A DNA stretch of 56,145 nt from Selaginella moellendorffii (GCF_000143415.4 NW_003314383.1:1-56145); one strand, 5' to 3'. Numbered from the stretch's first letter, positions 11,581 through 23,987 are shown. A program made the numbers and translations. Notes: a model not told the origin generated them from the sequence alone.

Positions 11581-14040
11581 ATAGATTAAATATGATACCT
11601 TGAGAGGTATATGTCACATGGCTTGGTATTTCTATTTACTTTATAATCTTTGATTTGAACATCCAAGTGAATTTGGTGGATTGCCTTAAAGTTATAAGCA
11701 CCTAGATAACATTGACTAAAGATTTTGTGTTATTCTTCTCATGTAAGGTTCCCTTACTTTACTTTTAACTAGCCCTATTTCAAAATAAATGTTCTTGGTG
11801 ACAATTTTCCAGCTTGGCTTTATATGTTGGAATTAAGCATGATAATTGATAAGCTACCTTAGAAAGGTATTCTTTTTTACTAATGTGAACCTATAATAGA
11901 GGGTAAACATATCTCACAAGTGTTTTTTCTAAAAAGATGATATTCTGTATTAATTGGAAGAAAGAATCATCTGGCATAAGAGGGCATTTCTTTTAGATTT
12001 GCAACTATGAAAAGAAAAAGGGTGTAATTGATGGGACAAGTGTTGCTTCTTTGAGATTAAAACAAGCATTTATTAACAAATAATGACTTCTTAATAGACT
12101 TTGTGCCCATCACATTCTATCCTTCAACAATAGGTGTTTCATATAAGTTCAAGTACTAGCTTAGCATAGTTGCTAGTGCTTTTTGAAGTCAAAAGAATCC
12201 CTCCTTTTCAGAATAGCATCTAGGAAAAAAAGAGTGCCACATGAAAGCTCTAGCAATAAAACTCACAATTTCATATACAATTTACAAACATGGTATAAAA
12301 TTGTTTTTTTATACAAAACTTAGTCAACACAGTTTCCCGTGATAAATTATTTCAATGGCTACGAGAAATTAACACATCACTAGCTGTCATTGAACAAATG
12401 TATGTCATTATTCTTACACGATCAAGGACTTAAACAGATTGAATATTGACATTAAATAAAGATGTCTATTGTGTTTAGTTTATACATTAATGCCCTTGAG
12501 AGTTTAATGTCCTTTCAGCGATTTATATAGCTGACCATTTCACTCTATCATATAAGAATTCAAAGTAGTAAGAAATTCTCTAGATTTCACCTTACCTCTT
12601 CACGAGTTTCTCTTGGAATTGCATCACATTCATTTGGCTAAATTCATCTTGTCTGCCACAATTCTACAAGACAGAGTACTTGATATTTTATGATTAATAA
12701 TTTTTGAAAAAAATTAAAGCTGAATATTTTTAAGTTTAATATAAAATAAAAAGATATGTTTATTTGTATAGCCATTACTATAGAGAATGAAGATTGACTC
12801 TAACACAATGTAACTGTAAATATATGTTGAGTAATAGAAGATAAACTCAAACTCATATCAACTAGATAATAGAGGACCTCTTGTTATAAAAATAAGTTTG
12901 GAAAGTGAACACTGGATGAACTGATGCGAAGTGAATTGTACTCCTGCAAAAAGGATGGAGGGGTCATTGACTTATTGATGCAAGGACTTTCCATTACTTG
13001 CGTGACTTTTTGTTTCCTAAAAGAATTTCTATGTTAAAACCCTCCCTTGCAACAACATCAACATGATATGGTTGATGCCAAGACCACCCAAAAAGTGGAG
13101 GGTGCTAATTCAGAAAAGATTGACAACTTTGATATCATCATCGGCCAATCTTATCACATGCTCAACAGTAAACATTACTACCACGACCTCACCCTTGTCC
13201 TTGAAAATAGATAGCAGCAATGTCAATTTCCATTGAAACAAGAGCATCTCCCATAGGAAGTAGAGTTGAAGCATGTATTACTACAATTGGGAGAGGTGAT
13301 GTCTCATAGTGTTGTGTTAGGCAAAGAGCATCGTCAAGGGTAATTAGAACAAGTCCATAAATCTCAAAATATCTTGACAAAGCACTGGGCATAACATTCT
13401 CAACTTGATCCATTTTGACATATTAGCTCTACATAAAGCAAGAAGCGCTCTAAAAGCAAACACTAAATTGCATAATTGACTCAAAAGGTCATTGACAAAG
13501 CTAATGCAATTGCTAGAACACATTGTCACAATTGTCGGTATATCTATCGCAAATATGATTTTGGGTATCAAAAGATATCTGTCAACCAGTTCTTACGAAC
13601 ACTCTCTTTTTACTATTCTGACAGCAAGAGATCGGTACTACTAGTTCCCCTCAATAGCCCCTCTTGTCCAAGTGTTAATAAATTGGGCTTAACATCTGTA
13701 TTTAGCCAAATGAACATAAGATATGAACTTCTATGTATTTCTTGCTGAGCATACTCAGTTTAGCTTTTAATTCTTCTTTACTTTATCTTGCACTAGCTTG
13801 ACAAGAACCATTATGTATTGAGTATAGCCCCTCAATATTACTATATGATAGCTTACCATATAGGCTAGATACTCTCACTATTATGTCCTATGTGTTAGTT
13901 CCATTCTAGTCCTATAAGGGAAAATGACATTTGGGGATTATATTGAGATTTGAGGTAGCTTTGGGCCATCACAAGCCCCAAAGGAAAAAAAATCTTGAGT
14001 TTTGGAGCTGTGGAGTCTTCAAGCATTCTTTTGATTGATT
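11580..14040. other. No recognised gene
   Basis: AT-rich to mixed sequence. Short open frames on both strands at 13189-13748 overlap each other and resemble no family I know. I see no splice-linked exon chain. Confidence 0.5.
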
Positions 14041-14051
14041 TCTGAGACTGT

Positions 14052-14815
14052 TTGTTGGCACTTCCATTGGGCTCTAGTGGCACCAGTAGTGTAAAATCCC
14101 GTGTTGAAACACAGCACCTGTTCTTTTCTTTGCTCATGGTTCGATCTTGTGCTGCTGGAACTGCTGCTGGTAGCTATGCGAAGGTCAGGTTTGAGAGCTG
14201 TTTACCGCAACTGAGTGGCTTCGTGGAGCTTCAACTAGGATTGGCAGCTGGTACAACCTGCTCTTGGCAGAAGAGGCTTTTGGAATTTGTATTTGGCAAC
14301 CTTCTGATCTAGACTGGCCGCTTCATGCTGCATACTTCGCTTCACACCTCATTCATAAAGACAGAGAAGAAGTACGGTGAAGGAGCAGTGAAGATGGTGT
14401 ACACACTCCAGTGCTTCTGGCACATGCTGCTTGGCAGCCATATCCTTTTGCATGTTATGTACTAATCTCTTACACACGTTCTTTCTCCTTTCTCAAAAGG
14501 GATCCAAGTCAGTTCCCTGTCACTACTGTGCACACATTGTTCCAGCTGCTCTCAAAAACGTTGCCCAGAGTCCAAAAAGATTCCACAGGACTTCACAAAA
14601 GCTGGATTGGGCTTCAAGCGCAGGGTTATTTTTTGCTGCACGGATCCTTAAATCATCTTACTCCACATGGTGTTCTTCTTTGGTGCGTGATGGAGCAAGA
14701 GATCCCAGATTTTCTGGAGCTTTTCATAAATGCACTGGGCACCTTTCTGGAAAGACAACAGCACAGCTTCTGTCTGTCTTGACATGGATATTTTTTAGAG
14801 AACAATGAATGCCCA
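14052..14815 (+). other. Overlapping short open frames, unassigned
   Basis: Frames of 86, 123 and 125 codons overlap on the plus strand in a GC-richer patch about 0.5-1.2 kb upstream of the next gene. None has a recognisable domain. The two longest overlap in different frames, so at most one could be coding. This could be upstream or untranslated sequence of the 15.27 kb gene, or a gene fragment. Confidence 0.2.
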
Positions 14816-15037
14816 ATGGTGTTTCAAATTGGCAATGGAAATCACTCACCAGCATACTTGACTCCTAAGGTCCGATGCTTCATATTCAACAATGGACAGG
14901 TTGGAAGCTGAGCCTAAAGGACAAAACCTGTAAAAGAAAAGCTACAAAGGCTACTAGTATTTCTTTCATAATATTAAAAGTCACTAAGTTATGAAAAGTA
15001 TTGTAAGTCACTAAGTCATTTTCTTCATTCACCAGCT

Positions 15038-15062
15038 AGAGAGAGAGAGAGAGAGAGAGAGA
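15038..15062. promoter_or_regulatory. (AG)n tract upstream of the 15.27 kb gene
   Basis: An uninterrupted AG dinucleotide run starts about 230 bp before the first ATG of the large gene. GA-rich tracts are common in plant core promoters and 5' leaders, so a regulatory role is plausible but not shown. Confidence 0.4.
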
Positions 15063-15269
15063 ACTTTCTTGGAATGGAACATTGCCCCTCTTTTTCCAGA
15101 AGAGGAGTTCGTTACATTGGACATAAACCATAGTGTTTCGGAGGACCAGTACGTTGGTGTTTCTTTTCCACTAAGGCGATTGTAATTCTCAAACCACGGA
15201 CAGGATTTATAATATCTGGGCATTCCAGGTATTGCCGCATTGTCCTTCTTAAGGTTTCCCTAGGTGGAA

Positions 15270-18200
15270 ATGGAGTTGGACGAAATTATTGCTAGAAGTT
15301 CTATTTGCGAGAGCAGCAGTAGTTTCTTTGGGGGTTGGGCCGAAGGTACAGTCTTCACATTCAACTGCGCAAAGAAAACGATCAACTCATATAGCAACAA
15401 AGTTGAGCGATCCATAGGAATAGGAGGAGCCCAAAACCAAGATGTGGATATATGTAGGATGGAACAGGAAAAGGGGGTGTTTGGAAAACTGAAGCAATGG
15501 ATTGATAAGGACAATGGAAGATGGAAGGAGGACAAAATCAGGTTTATTAAACAGGTCAATGCTCATTCCAAAACAGAAGGAAAGCATGCCAACGCAAAAG
15601 CAATTTTAACGTATCACGGAGACGATGGTTATTACAGATTAAATACTCGTTATACTGATCATAATGGACAAGCTGAGGAGCACCACAACAACATTTTGGT
15701 CAAGATAGTGCCAGAACAGCAAAACATCAAAGGCAGAGAGACAGATAGAGTGACTGATCATTGCTACGGAAAATCAGACTTTGCTCCTGCTACGCGGTTT
15801 CCAGAGATTGATCCGCCAAGGTCGTTCATTTCAATCAAGAAATTGGTTAGCACCAACAAAAATGAAGTCCCAGAGAAAAGGACTAAGACCCCCAGGGAAA
15901 CTCCGAGAATTCCTGAGTATGCTTATCAATGTGCGCGATTTAAGGGGAATTGCGAGCGTCGCAAAAGTCTTAGCCCTGCTAAGAAAGCATATGAGCTTAG
16001 GAACGGGTTTAAAGAAAGAGTAAGTGCCAAGTTGATGGATCAGAAGTCTGATGACATGGCGAAAGAACCTATTCAAGGAAAACTCCTTAAAGTTTATGGA
16101 GGATGTGTGTGCATGGTGAACCAGAGCTCCATGCAAGAGACAATGATTATTTCAGAAAAGAAAACGTTGAAAGTACTTCAGAACATGACGGATGTCCGCA
16201 ATAATGAAGTACCCTCAGAGACTTCTAAACTTCAGATGTCAGTGAAAAAGTGGAATGATGATGGAGTCTATTCATCTCCTATGCGATCTCTCAGAGGTAC
16301 TTCTGAGGACCTCGTTGTTAGAAAGGCCGATAAAGCTGACAGAAACTGTGTATGTGTTCCAACACAGAGTCTTGTATGTGATGCGTGTGTAAGCATTTTA
16401 AGAAAGGCAAACCAGGAAGCTAATGCAAAACGGAGATTCAAACACCGTGGTAACTTTGGTCACAACATGACATACCGTTCCCTATTTGGAAAGAGAGCAA
16501 TATATGATCCTGGTGTGGGGAAGGAGTCACAGGCTATTTTTGTCACAACAGTGAAAAAAAGAAAGCAAGATAAGTCTATGGGCAGCGTCAACAATCCCAC
16601 AGAAACCTTTGAAAGCACCTTTAGCAGCATTGTTGCTGCAGATGATACTTCTCGGCTATCAAAACAGCAGCAGTCATTTGACGAAAGTCAAAGCAATGAG
16701 CATGATATTGTAAACCTGAAAAGTATTGTAAAGCGCTGCAAAATTCCTTCTGAGACCCCATTCCCAAGAAGTGAATCCACTGAACTTTTGATTTCACTTC
16801 AGAAGCAACAAGAAGAAGCTGAAAGGTGTAGCATTCAGATTTTAGAAGAGAGGATGCTTAAGGCTTTTGAGAAAGAAATTGATAAGATGCACAAGAACTC
16901 TCCAATGTTAACGAGAAAAGAAGCCTACCAACAAACTGTGTCCCAAGCTGAACTAGAAAATACCAAGAATGAAGAGTCCACTGGAGCTGCGCTTCGAAAT
17001 GAGCTTGAATTTAAGCTCCAATTTCCAGAACTGGTAAACTTGGACTCTGGGCTGTCAAGGATACATGTCAAACCCGAGGAAATGTTTCCGGAGCTTATCA
17101 GTGTGCCCAGTAATAAGATACGTCCGAAGGACGCAGCCGCAACATTCAAGTCCTCTCAATTTTCAATTCGAGATATTGTGTTGAATAACCAGAAACATCC
17201 TCAAATTCTTTTTCATGTGGAGAATGATCAAGAGCAAAGGGTACCACTCCTGGACCATGCAGATTCTTCAGGTAGTTTGAATTACAGATATTGTCCTCAT
17301 CCACCAAAACGTTCTCAAGGGTCATTCATGCATCCAAAAGACCTGCCTTGTGGAGAGCGTGGTCAATTTTATTATTACCTTCCAAGATGCTATTCAGCTC
17401 CTGAGCAACCTCACCAACAAAGTATTGATACTGCATATCCTTGTCACCATGCATATGCCGAAGACGTCTTTCTGGAACGGTTTTCACATGCACGGAATGA
17501 GCCTTTCAACTATCATAGACACCTCCATTCGTCTCACTGTGGAGATACCAAACGAAATCAATACGTTGCCAAGGCACCACCAAGTTTTCAACATCTGAAT
17601 ACTCAGCATGTAAAAACAAGAAGATTCTCTCATCTCCCTGATTCTTTATGTTATAGTGTGACTTATCCTTTGACTCAGCATGATTCATTTCCACGTTTTC
17701 AACCTGCTTGGTCCTGGAAAAGTGCTTGCACAAACTCTCATCATTGCCTCATTTCAGATAAGCAACTGGCAGTGAAGCATTCTGCAGTTAGAAAAACACC
17801 AATAAATCCTTGCTTGACGCATTTGCTAACTGCAGAGGAAGCCGAAATTATTTTACGTATCAGGCACACGGTTGACCAGGTAAGTTCATAAATGCTTACA
17901 GCTGTCAGCCTACTTGTCTGCATGCAGACCAAACAAGAAAGCACAGGGAACAATAAACAACCAGCGCATTGTAACCCATCGGCAGACTTTCGAGGCTCTT
18001 GCACGAAAACATATCATAAAAGTGTACTCAGGGCTACTGAATGTGATAAAACTAATCGAGAGAAAGGGAAACCTGTTATGACAGTGAATTCTCAGCTGCA
18101 GGTGAAGATTTTTCCTGTATTTAATCTGCAAATTTGGCATTCATACATGCAGAAACCGTATATGAGAGCCATGAACCTTGAGGCTGCTGCATAAAAAATT

Positions 18201-18841
18201 CAGCGACTCTGGAGAGCCTTAAAGGCACGTTTGTTTTTTTCCATTTTTCTTTTCACTTTAATTAGCATGACCCACGGGATCATGCAGCACCAAAAAAAGG
18301 TGAACGATGAAATGCAGAGCATTCATTCTAAAAAACAGAAAGCTGCGAGAAAATTGCAGAAGGCATGGAGAGATTTTGTAAAAAAGAGACCTAGCAGTGC
18401 AAAGGACTGTAGTGGTATGCAATAAATACTTGTAAACGGAAAAACTAACATAACCTTTTCAGGGACTGTAGAACATGGTCAAGAAAAGAAAACTCAGCAA
18501 GGGATTTGCAACGCCAACTTATGGTAATGGCGACACAAAACCTCAACCATTTTCCTATCTTGTTTTCCAACAGAGAAATTTCAAAGCCATAGTTTCCGTG
18601 TTTGAGCAGCCACGGAAGGGGCAAGGGTCCGACGTAGACTGACTTCGAGGAGGCTCCAAGGAATGGTCAAAGAGATAAAGGTTACTCTCACGGGTGACCA
18701 TCACATATCATGGGTGAATCCTGCAGGAAATTTCCCTATTTCTTGACGAAGCTTCGAAAGATGGTACTTCCCCAAGACTACTTTCACAACTTTCAACACA
18801 GCTGGAACAAAAGCGGCAGCAACTCGATACAGCTTTGAACT
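15270..18841 (+). CDS. Multi-exon gene, unknown function, with IQ-like motifs
   Basis: Exon 1 (15270-17879) is open for 870 codons. The first ATG is at 15270; the open frame extends two codons further only through a GTG. The protein is basic and hydrophilic, with a Cys pair patch (VCVPTQSLVCDAC, near residue 365) followed by a KR-rich stretch. A predicted coiled coil (LQKQQEEAERCSIQILEERM) begins near residue 510. Exon 1 ends CAG/gtaagt, intron 1 is 48 bp, exon 2 is 17928-18101 (58 codons), intron 2 is 51 bp, and exon 3 starts at 18153. Exon 3 encodes KIQRLWRALKAR, an IQ calmodulin-binding-like motif, but a TAA at 18192-18194 stands just before it in frame. Exon 4 (18288-18414) has a second IQ-like motif (AARKLQKAWRDFVKK). 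Exon-like pieces follow at 18463-18523 and 18727-18841, the latter reading LSQLSTQLEQKRQQLDTAL, a coiled coil. The junction after exon 3 and the C-terminus are unresolved. I do not recognise the family. It may be a working gene using another splice site, or a young pseudogene. Confidence 0.65.
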
Positions 18842-18849
18842 GTGAGCCC

Positions 18850-19780
18850 ATCTTTGCTGAAACGTAGGTTAATGGTTACAGAAACAGGTCCGGGAATGGC
18901 AGCAAAATTCCTCCTCAAGAGATGCCCAGCAACTCCAATTTGGGTTTGTTAATCAAGTTCCACATTTTGTATTTGTTTTTAATGGCCCTTTTGCAGTGAT
19001 CGAATTGTTGATTGTAGCAGAAACAGTGTACCTGCACTAAAACTAGATTTCAGGCACACTTATGATCACTGGAACTGCCGCACGTGCCCCCAAAACCCTG
19101 ATGAGACCAAGAAAGAGCTCCCGTGCTTGAGAGCTTGTGCAAGATCAAGTTTAGCCCATGAGAAGAAACCCTGGCTGGTGCGTGTGCTCACTCACAAGAA
19201 CTGTTGCCTGTGTGTGTGATGAATTGCACGCAAATGGAGAGGAATTTGTGACAATCAGAAGATCACAAATCAGAGACAAGAATGAGAAAACAAAAACCTT
19301 TGTTAGATTCTCAGTGACATATCAACATTGTGTTAGCATCTTGTTGTGTGGCAGTCTTGCATGTCATACCCCATACATGACATGTCTCATGGAAAAATTA
19401 TTATGCATACAATCACATTTTGATTGCTCATAATAATTTTGTGTGCAATCAAAAACAAAAAAAATCTGCAGATGAGTAAATAAAAAATGCACCTCCCCAT
19501 AGCCTTTCTGAGCAGAGTCAGATAATTCAATAAATCATTATTAACTAAAGATATACTTGTTTTCCTAGCAGATATTTAGGGAAAGACCATGTGTTTGAAT
19601 GTACATAATCATATTACCAAGTTATTAAGTTAAGCATATAAAGGACTTTCTTATTTGATAAATAATTGACTATGGCTTCTTCAAAATTTGCTTGAGTGGA
19701 GTTTTTTTATGTCAAGTTTAGTAAGAGAAATGGAGTTTGGCATTATTTTTAACGAATTAGATGCCAGTTTTAACAACATA
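18850..19780. other. Downstream sequence, no recognised gene
   Basis: It contains a possible last exon or 3' untranslated region of the preceding gene up to about 19000, then unassigned sequence. The 91-codon frame at 19158-19433 resembles nothing I know. Confidence 0.4.
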
Positions 19781-19789
19781 GTCAATATA

Positions 19790-20086
19790 GGTCAAAGGTC
19801 ACATGAGGTATGAATTAGGGTTAAGGATACATAACCTACCCGAGAAGCTCACAGTAGTGGTAGAGCTTTTGAAGTAGGTCAAGGGTAGTTAGGTGGTGAG
19901 AACTTACATTGGCATATTAGAGCTTTTGAAGTAGGTCAAGGGTAGTTAGGCGGTGAGTCAAGAGGAGGTGTACCATTATTTAGTTGAGGCTAGGCAACAT
20001 GGTATGAAGCTCAAGCTTAGAATTATTTAGTTAAGGCTAGGCAATATAGTATGGAGCTCAAATTTAAACCTAAGTTAAATACACAG
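19790..20086. repeat. Short local duplications next to an old repeat
   Basis: A block of about 38 bp starting agagcttttgaagtaggtc occurs twice about 57 bp apart (near 19862 and 19919). A second block (ggctaggcaa...atggagctcaa) is also duplicated near 19988 and 20034. The first block resembles the reverse complement of about 5960-6120, so this is a repeat family with local tandem expansion. Confidence 0.5.
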
Positions 20087-20257
20087 TGTAAGCTCATGAA
20101 TTTAGACTTTTCAGGAGGTCACTCAATCTAGTACTACTCAAACCCAAGGAGGTTTATCCCCAAATATCCCAAGATTCTTAACTGATTGGAAAACAGGGGT
20201 GTACAATTATTAATGAGCCCTTTCCTTGTATATCCACCAATTAAAAGTGTACTTGCT
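20087..20257 (-). mobile_element. Truncated TRIM-family LTR
   Basis: It starts TGTAAGCTCATG and follows the TRIM LTR until it is cut where a B-family LTR end begins at 20258. Confidence 0.65.
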
Positions 20258-20562
20258 TGTGAGGCACAAATCTCTAAGCCCCAAAGTGGAGTTGAAAGTG
20301 TGCCATATGGCAGTGGTCGAAATGGAAGTCCAACAAGCATAACAAGTTGGGACCAAAAGCTCTGACCTAAAAAGTTGAGAGCGGGAGTGGAACTTCGAAT
20401 GAAGTGCTCAAGGAATAAGTATGAAGCTATTGATGAATAAATCTCTAGAAAGGGACACAAGAAGGATTGACACATGGCATGTGTTGTGACATATAGAAGT
20501 GTCTGGACCAAGTTCGAGAAGGACTCCGAGATGGAGCCTGAGGTTGAGTCCTAGATGGAGAC
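20258..20562 (+). mobile_element. Truncated B-family LTR start (fragment F)
   Basis: It begins TGTGAGGCACAAATC and contains the ccccaaagtggag, gagagcgggagtggaac and gagtcc-type blocks of the B-family LTR. It stops at the E LTR start at 20563. No continuation is seen on the far side of the stack. Confidence 0.7.
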
Positions 20563-21011
20563 TGTAAGGAGCCAACTCCCCAAGGTGTCATTGGCTAAAG
20601 GATCTCTAAAACCATAACCGAAACGATAAAGAATTTATCACATGAGACCTACTCTAAGATCGAGTCTGAGACCGAGTCTGAGACCAAGTTTGAGACCGAG
20701 TCCGAGACCAAGTTTGTGACCAAGTTCGAGACCAAGTTTGAGACCGAGTTTGAGATCCAAGGTCAAGTCTAAGATCGAGTTCAAGATCAAGTTCGAGACA
20801 GAGTCTGAATACTAATACAGGTCATGGGGTGAAAACCCAAAAAGATTGTCTTCTAGGAGGAAGGGGTTCAGGGGGTTTCAAAAGTATAGTAGGGATAGTG
20901 AGGTCAAGAAACTAGTTTCTCTAATAGTGCTTCCAAACTAATTTAAGGTTGGGACTGGGGGTGAGAGGCCTTGGGTGGGAGTGAGCACAAACTTAGGTGG
21001 TGCTAGAGAGG
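20563..21011 (+). mobile_element. E-family LTR, first part of a split copy
   Basis: It starts TGTAAGGAGCCAACTCC and includes gagtc hexamer repeats at 20645-20815 and the ccaaaagtatagtaggga-like block. It ends at AGAGG (21007-21011), directly against a TRIM. The middle of this LTR is at 21607-22116 in inverted orientation and its end is at 38388-38454. Confidence 0.8.
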
Positions 21012-21606
21012 TGTAAGCTCCTGAGTTTCGACTTCCCGAAAATTCACCCAACCCAGTACTATTCAAACCCAAGGATGCTTGACACCCCAAATATCCTAAG
21101 ACCCTTAATTGATTGGAAAAGGGAGTACACTCTTGTTCATGGGCCCTTTCCCTTTATATTTGAACCCCTATATATCGTCTCTTGAGTCATTCCCTTTGGT
21201 TGTTTACAATTCACCATGCTTCCCTGCAAATTCACACTTCGTGAATGGAAGTTGAGAGCCACAGCTCTCCTGAGAGCCTCGCTCTCTTGACACCTTACCC
21301 CTCGGGTTGAGCCTAGCCGAAGCAAGTTGAACCTGCCAAATGTCAATCAACATGTGGTGTGATTCCCCTAGCCAACTAACAAAGTCGGACCCAAGACCTC
21401 TCTGATACCAAATGTAAATTTCTGAGCTTAGACTTTCCAGAAGGTCACCCAGCTTAGTACTATTTAAACTCAAGGATACTTAACCCCAAATATCCCAAGA
21501 CCCTTAACCAATTGGAAAGGGGGTGCATTCTTGTTCATGGGCTCTTTCTCTATATATTTGAACCCTTATGGATTGTCTCTTGAGCTGTTCCTTTTGGTTG
21601 CTTACA
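21012..21606 (-). mobile_element. TRIM (miniature LTR retrotransposon), copy 1
   Basis: Two LTRs of 197 and 194 bp (21012-21208 and 21413-21606) flank a 204-bp internal region. On the minus strand TTGGTATCAGAG (21401-21412) lies directly inside the LTR that is 5' on that strand, a standard tRNA-iMet primer site. There is no gag-pol, so it is non-autonomous. Its two flanks (AGAGG left, CCTTG right) do not match. The expected partner of AGAGG is found inverted at 22112-22116, because the neighbouring segment has been flipped. Confidence 0.85.
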
Positions 21607-22116
21607 CCTTGGCAATAGTTAAGTTCCTTTGCTACATTTCTGCCTATTTTACCAGCTCCTACTTAATTCTCCTTAAGCTATTCACTACATGAATAATAGA
21701 GTGTTAGCCATCTGTCCACGGATTCCCAAATTCTCTCCCAATCCCCCTCCTTGGGTTAGATTGTACTTAAGGTTTAATTACACTCCCTAAAGGCACAAGT
21801 AGCCAAGCACACTAAGCTTCTAGGTTCTTAACATCCCTTAGTACCACAAGACATGATCATAAGACACTCTAAATCATAAGTTTTAGGTGCATCTTTTGCT
21901 TCAAGACCCCAGAGGGAAACACTGTGGCAAAATGGCCTAGTAGAGGTACCCCTACTCCCCCACTTCTATCCCAAAGGGAAGGCCCAAGCCCCTAGGAAAG
22001 AGCAAGGACCAATGAGCCGTATGGTACTCAAATGAGGCACCAATCCACCTGAGCTAGGAGCACTGTAGTTGGTTTCCCCTTTGGGAGTGGGAGCTACACT
22101 TTCTTGGGTGGCCTCT
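21607..22116 (-). mobile_element. Inverted middle part of the split E LTR
   Basis: The reverse complement continues the E LTR from the point where 20563-21011 stops. It begins AGAGGCCACCCAAG and runs to GCCAAGG, matching about 9728-10250 of the other E copy. It lies precisely between the end of the TRIM and the start of solo LTR D. Confidence 0.85.
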
Positions 22117-22986
22117 TGTAAGTGATTAAATTTTCCATTCTACTTTAGTCACTTAACCACACCTTTGACCACTTAGAGGGGTCTCACTCACAACCTCCAT
22201 AAGTCCTATTCCAGACTTCAGGCGTGCTATCCCCGAGAATGGCATCCATGCCACTCAACCTTTGCATTTGGTCCAAGTGCTCTATGTATCCGATCTCATG
22301 ATCGACACGCAAAGGTACCATCAATATATTAGCCTATTATGCTAAGGCCATGCCCATTCACCTTTGTCACACTAGTGGTCCAAAACCAACTACATCACAA
22401 TCGTATCCCTCAAAGACTGAGCCCTTTGTCCATGAGTGATCATTCTAGATCCACTCCTTAACATCCTTAGGATGCCCGCAGACATGGGGAATAACTTTCC
22501 CCAATATCCCTTTTATGGTCCGCACCAAGTCCTTTTCTGTCCATAACTTTGTTCGCCAATACTGCCATTGGATCAAGGCCCACAGGCCCCACCACTAAGT
22601 CCCACTGTCTTCTGGGACTTTCTCACCATATGCTAGAGGACTGCTCCTCTTCCTTTTCACAATTTGGGACTTTAGGACAACATTTAGAAACACCATAACC
22701 CTACATGAGCCTCATGTGTACTCTCCCCACCTTTTGCCTTTGGGTGCTCTAGCCATGAGGCTAAAGTGAGGTTCCATTGAGCCACACTAGGCATCCAAGT
22801 AGGTAGTGCCACCCACACTTAGACTGGGAGCACTGACCATTCAATCTTCCAGGGGAACTAGAGCTGGCTTTAAACACTTCACCAAGCTACCCCACTTGTC
22901 GGTTCATATTCACTCTAGCCTTGGACTTCCCAATGGTTATATCATCATCCAACACTTAGGTATAGCCTTTCTGAGCCACATTGGCT
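22117..22986 (-). mobile_element. Solo LTR D (B family), outer left part
   Basis: It begins TGTAAGTGATTAAA and follows the B-family LTR to ccacattggct, where element A starts. The other part of the same LTR is at 38093-38387 and ends TGTCTCACA. The flanks are CCTTG inverted (21607-21611) and CAAGG (38388-38392), which is consistent with a 5-bp target duplication once the inversion is undone. Only one LTR is present, so it is a solo LTR. About 60 bp are missing at the point where A is inserted. Confidence 0.8.
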
Positions 22987-23984
22987 TGTGAGACACAAAT
23001 CCCTAATCCCCAAAGTGGAGCCAAAAGAGTGCCACGTGGTAGTGGCTGAAGCAAAAGTGAAACAATCATAACATGTTTGGACTAAAAGCTCCAACTTGAA
23101 GAGTCGAGAGCGGGAGTGGAACTCCCGATGGAGTGCTCAAGGAATGAGCATGAAGTGAGCAATAAAAGAGTCTCTAGATAAGGGACACAAGAGGACCAAC
23201 ACATGACACGTGGTGGAGTCTGAGATGGGACCTGAGATGGACCTGAGATGGAGTTTGAGATGGAGTCCGAATGGAGTCAAAGATGGACACAAGATGGACC
23301 CAAGATGGAGTCCAAGATGGAGTCCGAGATGGACCTGAGATGGAGTCCGAGATGGACTGAGATGGAATCCGAGATGGAGTCGGAGATGGACCCGAGATGG
23401 AGTCTGACATGGACCGAGATGGAGTTTAAGATGGACCCGAGATGGAGTCCGAAATGGACTGAGATGGAGTTCGAGATGGAGTTTGAGAAGGACCTGAGAT
23501 GGAGTTTGAGGTCAAGACCAAGACCGAGACTAAGACAGAGACTGGGACTGAGATCAAGACCAAGGCCAAGGCCGAGCCCGAGTCCAACTCCGAGTCCAAG
23601 TCTGAGTCTGAGTCTGAGTCCGAGTCCGAGTTTGAGTTTGAGTCCGAGTCCGAGTCCGAGTTCGAGTCCAAGGGTGAAAGCCTAAAGCGTTCGTCTCCCA
23701 GACCCAGGGGGGTTTGGTGAGCTCCAAAAGTACAGTAGAGGGAGGACTCTAGTGGAGCCAGTTTGGCCAAGAAAGGCTAATTTGGCCCAAAAAGGCTGTA
23801 CCCAGGTGTTGGGTGATGGGATAACCACTGGGAAGTCCAAGGTTAGAGTGAATATGGACTGACAAGTGGGGTGGTTTGGTGAAGTGTTCAAGAATCGGCT
23901 CTAGTTCCCCTAGGAGATCGAATGGTCAATGCTCCCAGTCCAAGCATGGGTGGCACTACCTACTTGCATACCTAGCGTGGCTCA
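22987..23984 (+). mobile_element. 5' LTR of element A, 3' part deleted
   Basis: It runs from TGTGAGACACAAATC through hexamer arrays (23216-23680) to ccatacctagcgtggctc-like text and then jumps directly to the primer site. Compared with the 3' LTR and with B, roughly 0.7 kb of the LTR end is missing. Confidence 0.8.
23216..23680. repeat. gagatggagtcc / gagtcc tandem array in LTR of A
   Basis: Irregular tandem units based on GAGATGGAGTCC change into GAGACC and GAGTCC hexamers. The stop-free nature of these units explains the overlapping open frames here. Confidence 0.85.
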
Positions 23985-23987
23985 ATT

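Noticed and set aside
15264-15269. Start of the large gene at the upstream GTG
   Set aside because: A GTG start is not expected in a plant nuclear gene; the ATG two codons later (15270) is used instead.
23248-23685. Open frames of 114-145 codons in the array of the A 5' LTR
   Set aside because: Same cause: gagatggagtcc and gagtcc arrays without stop codons.
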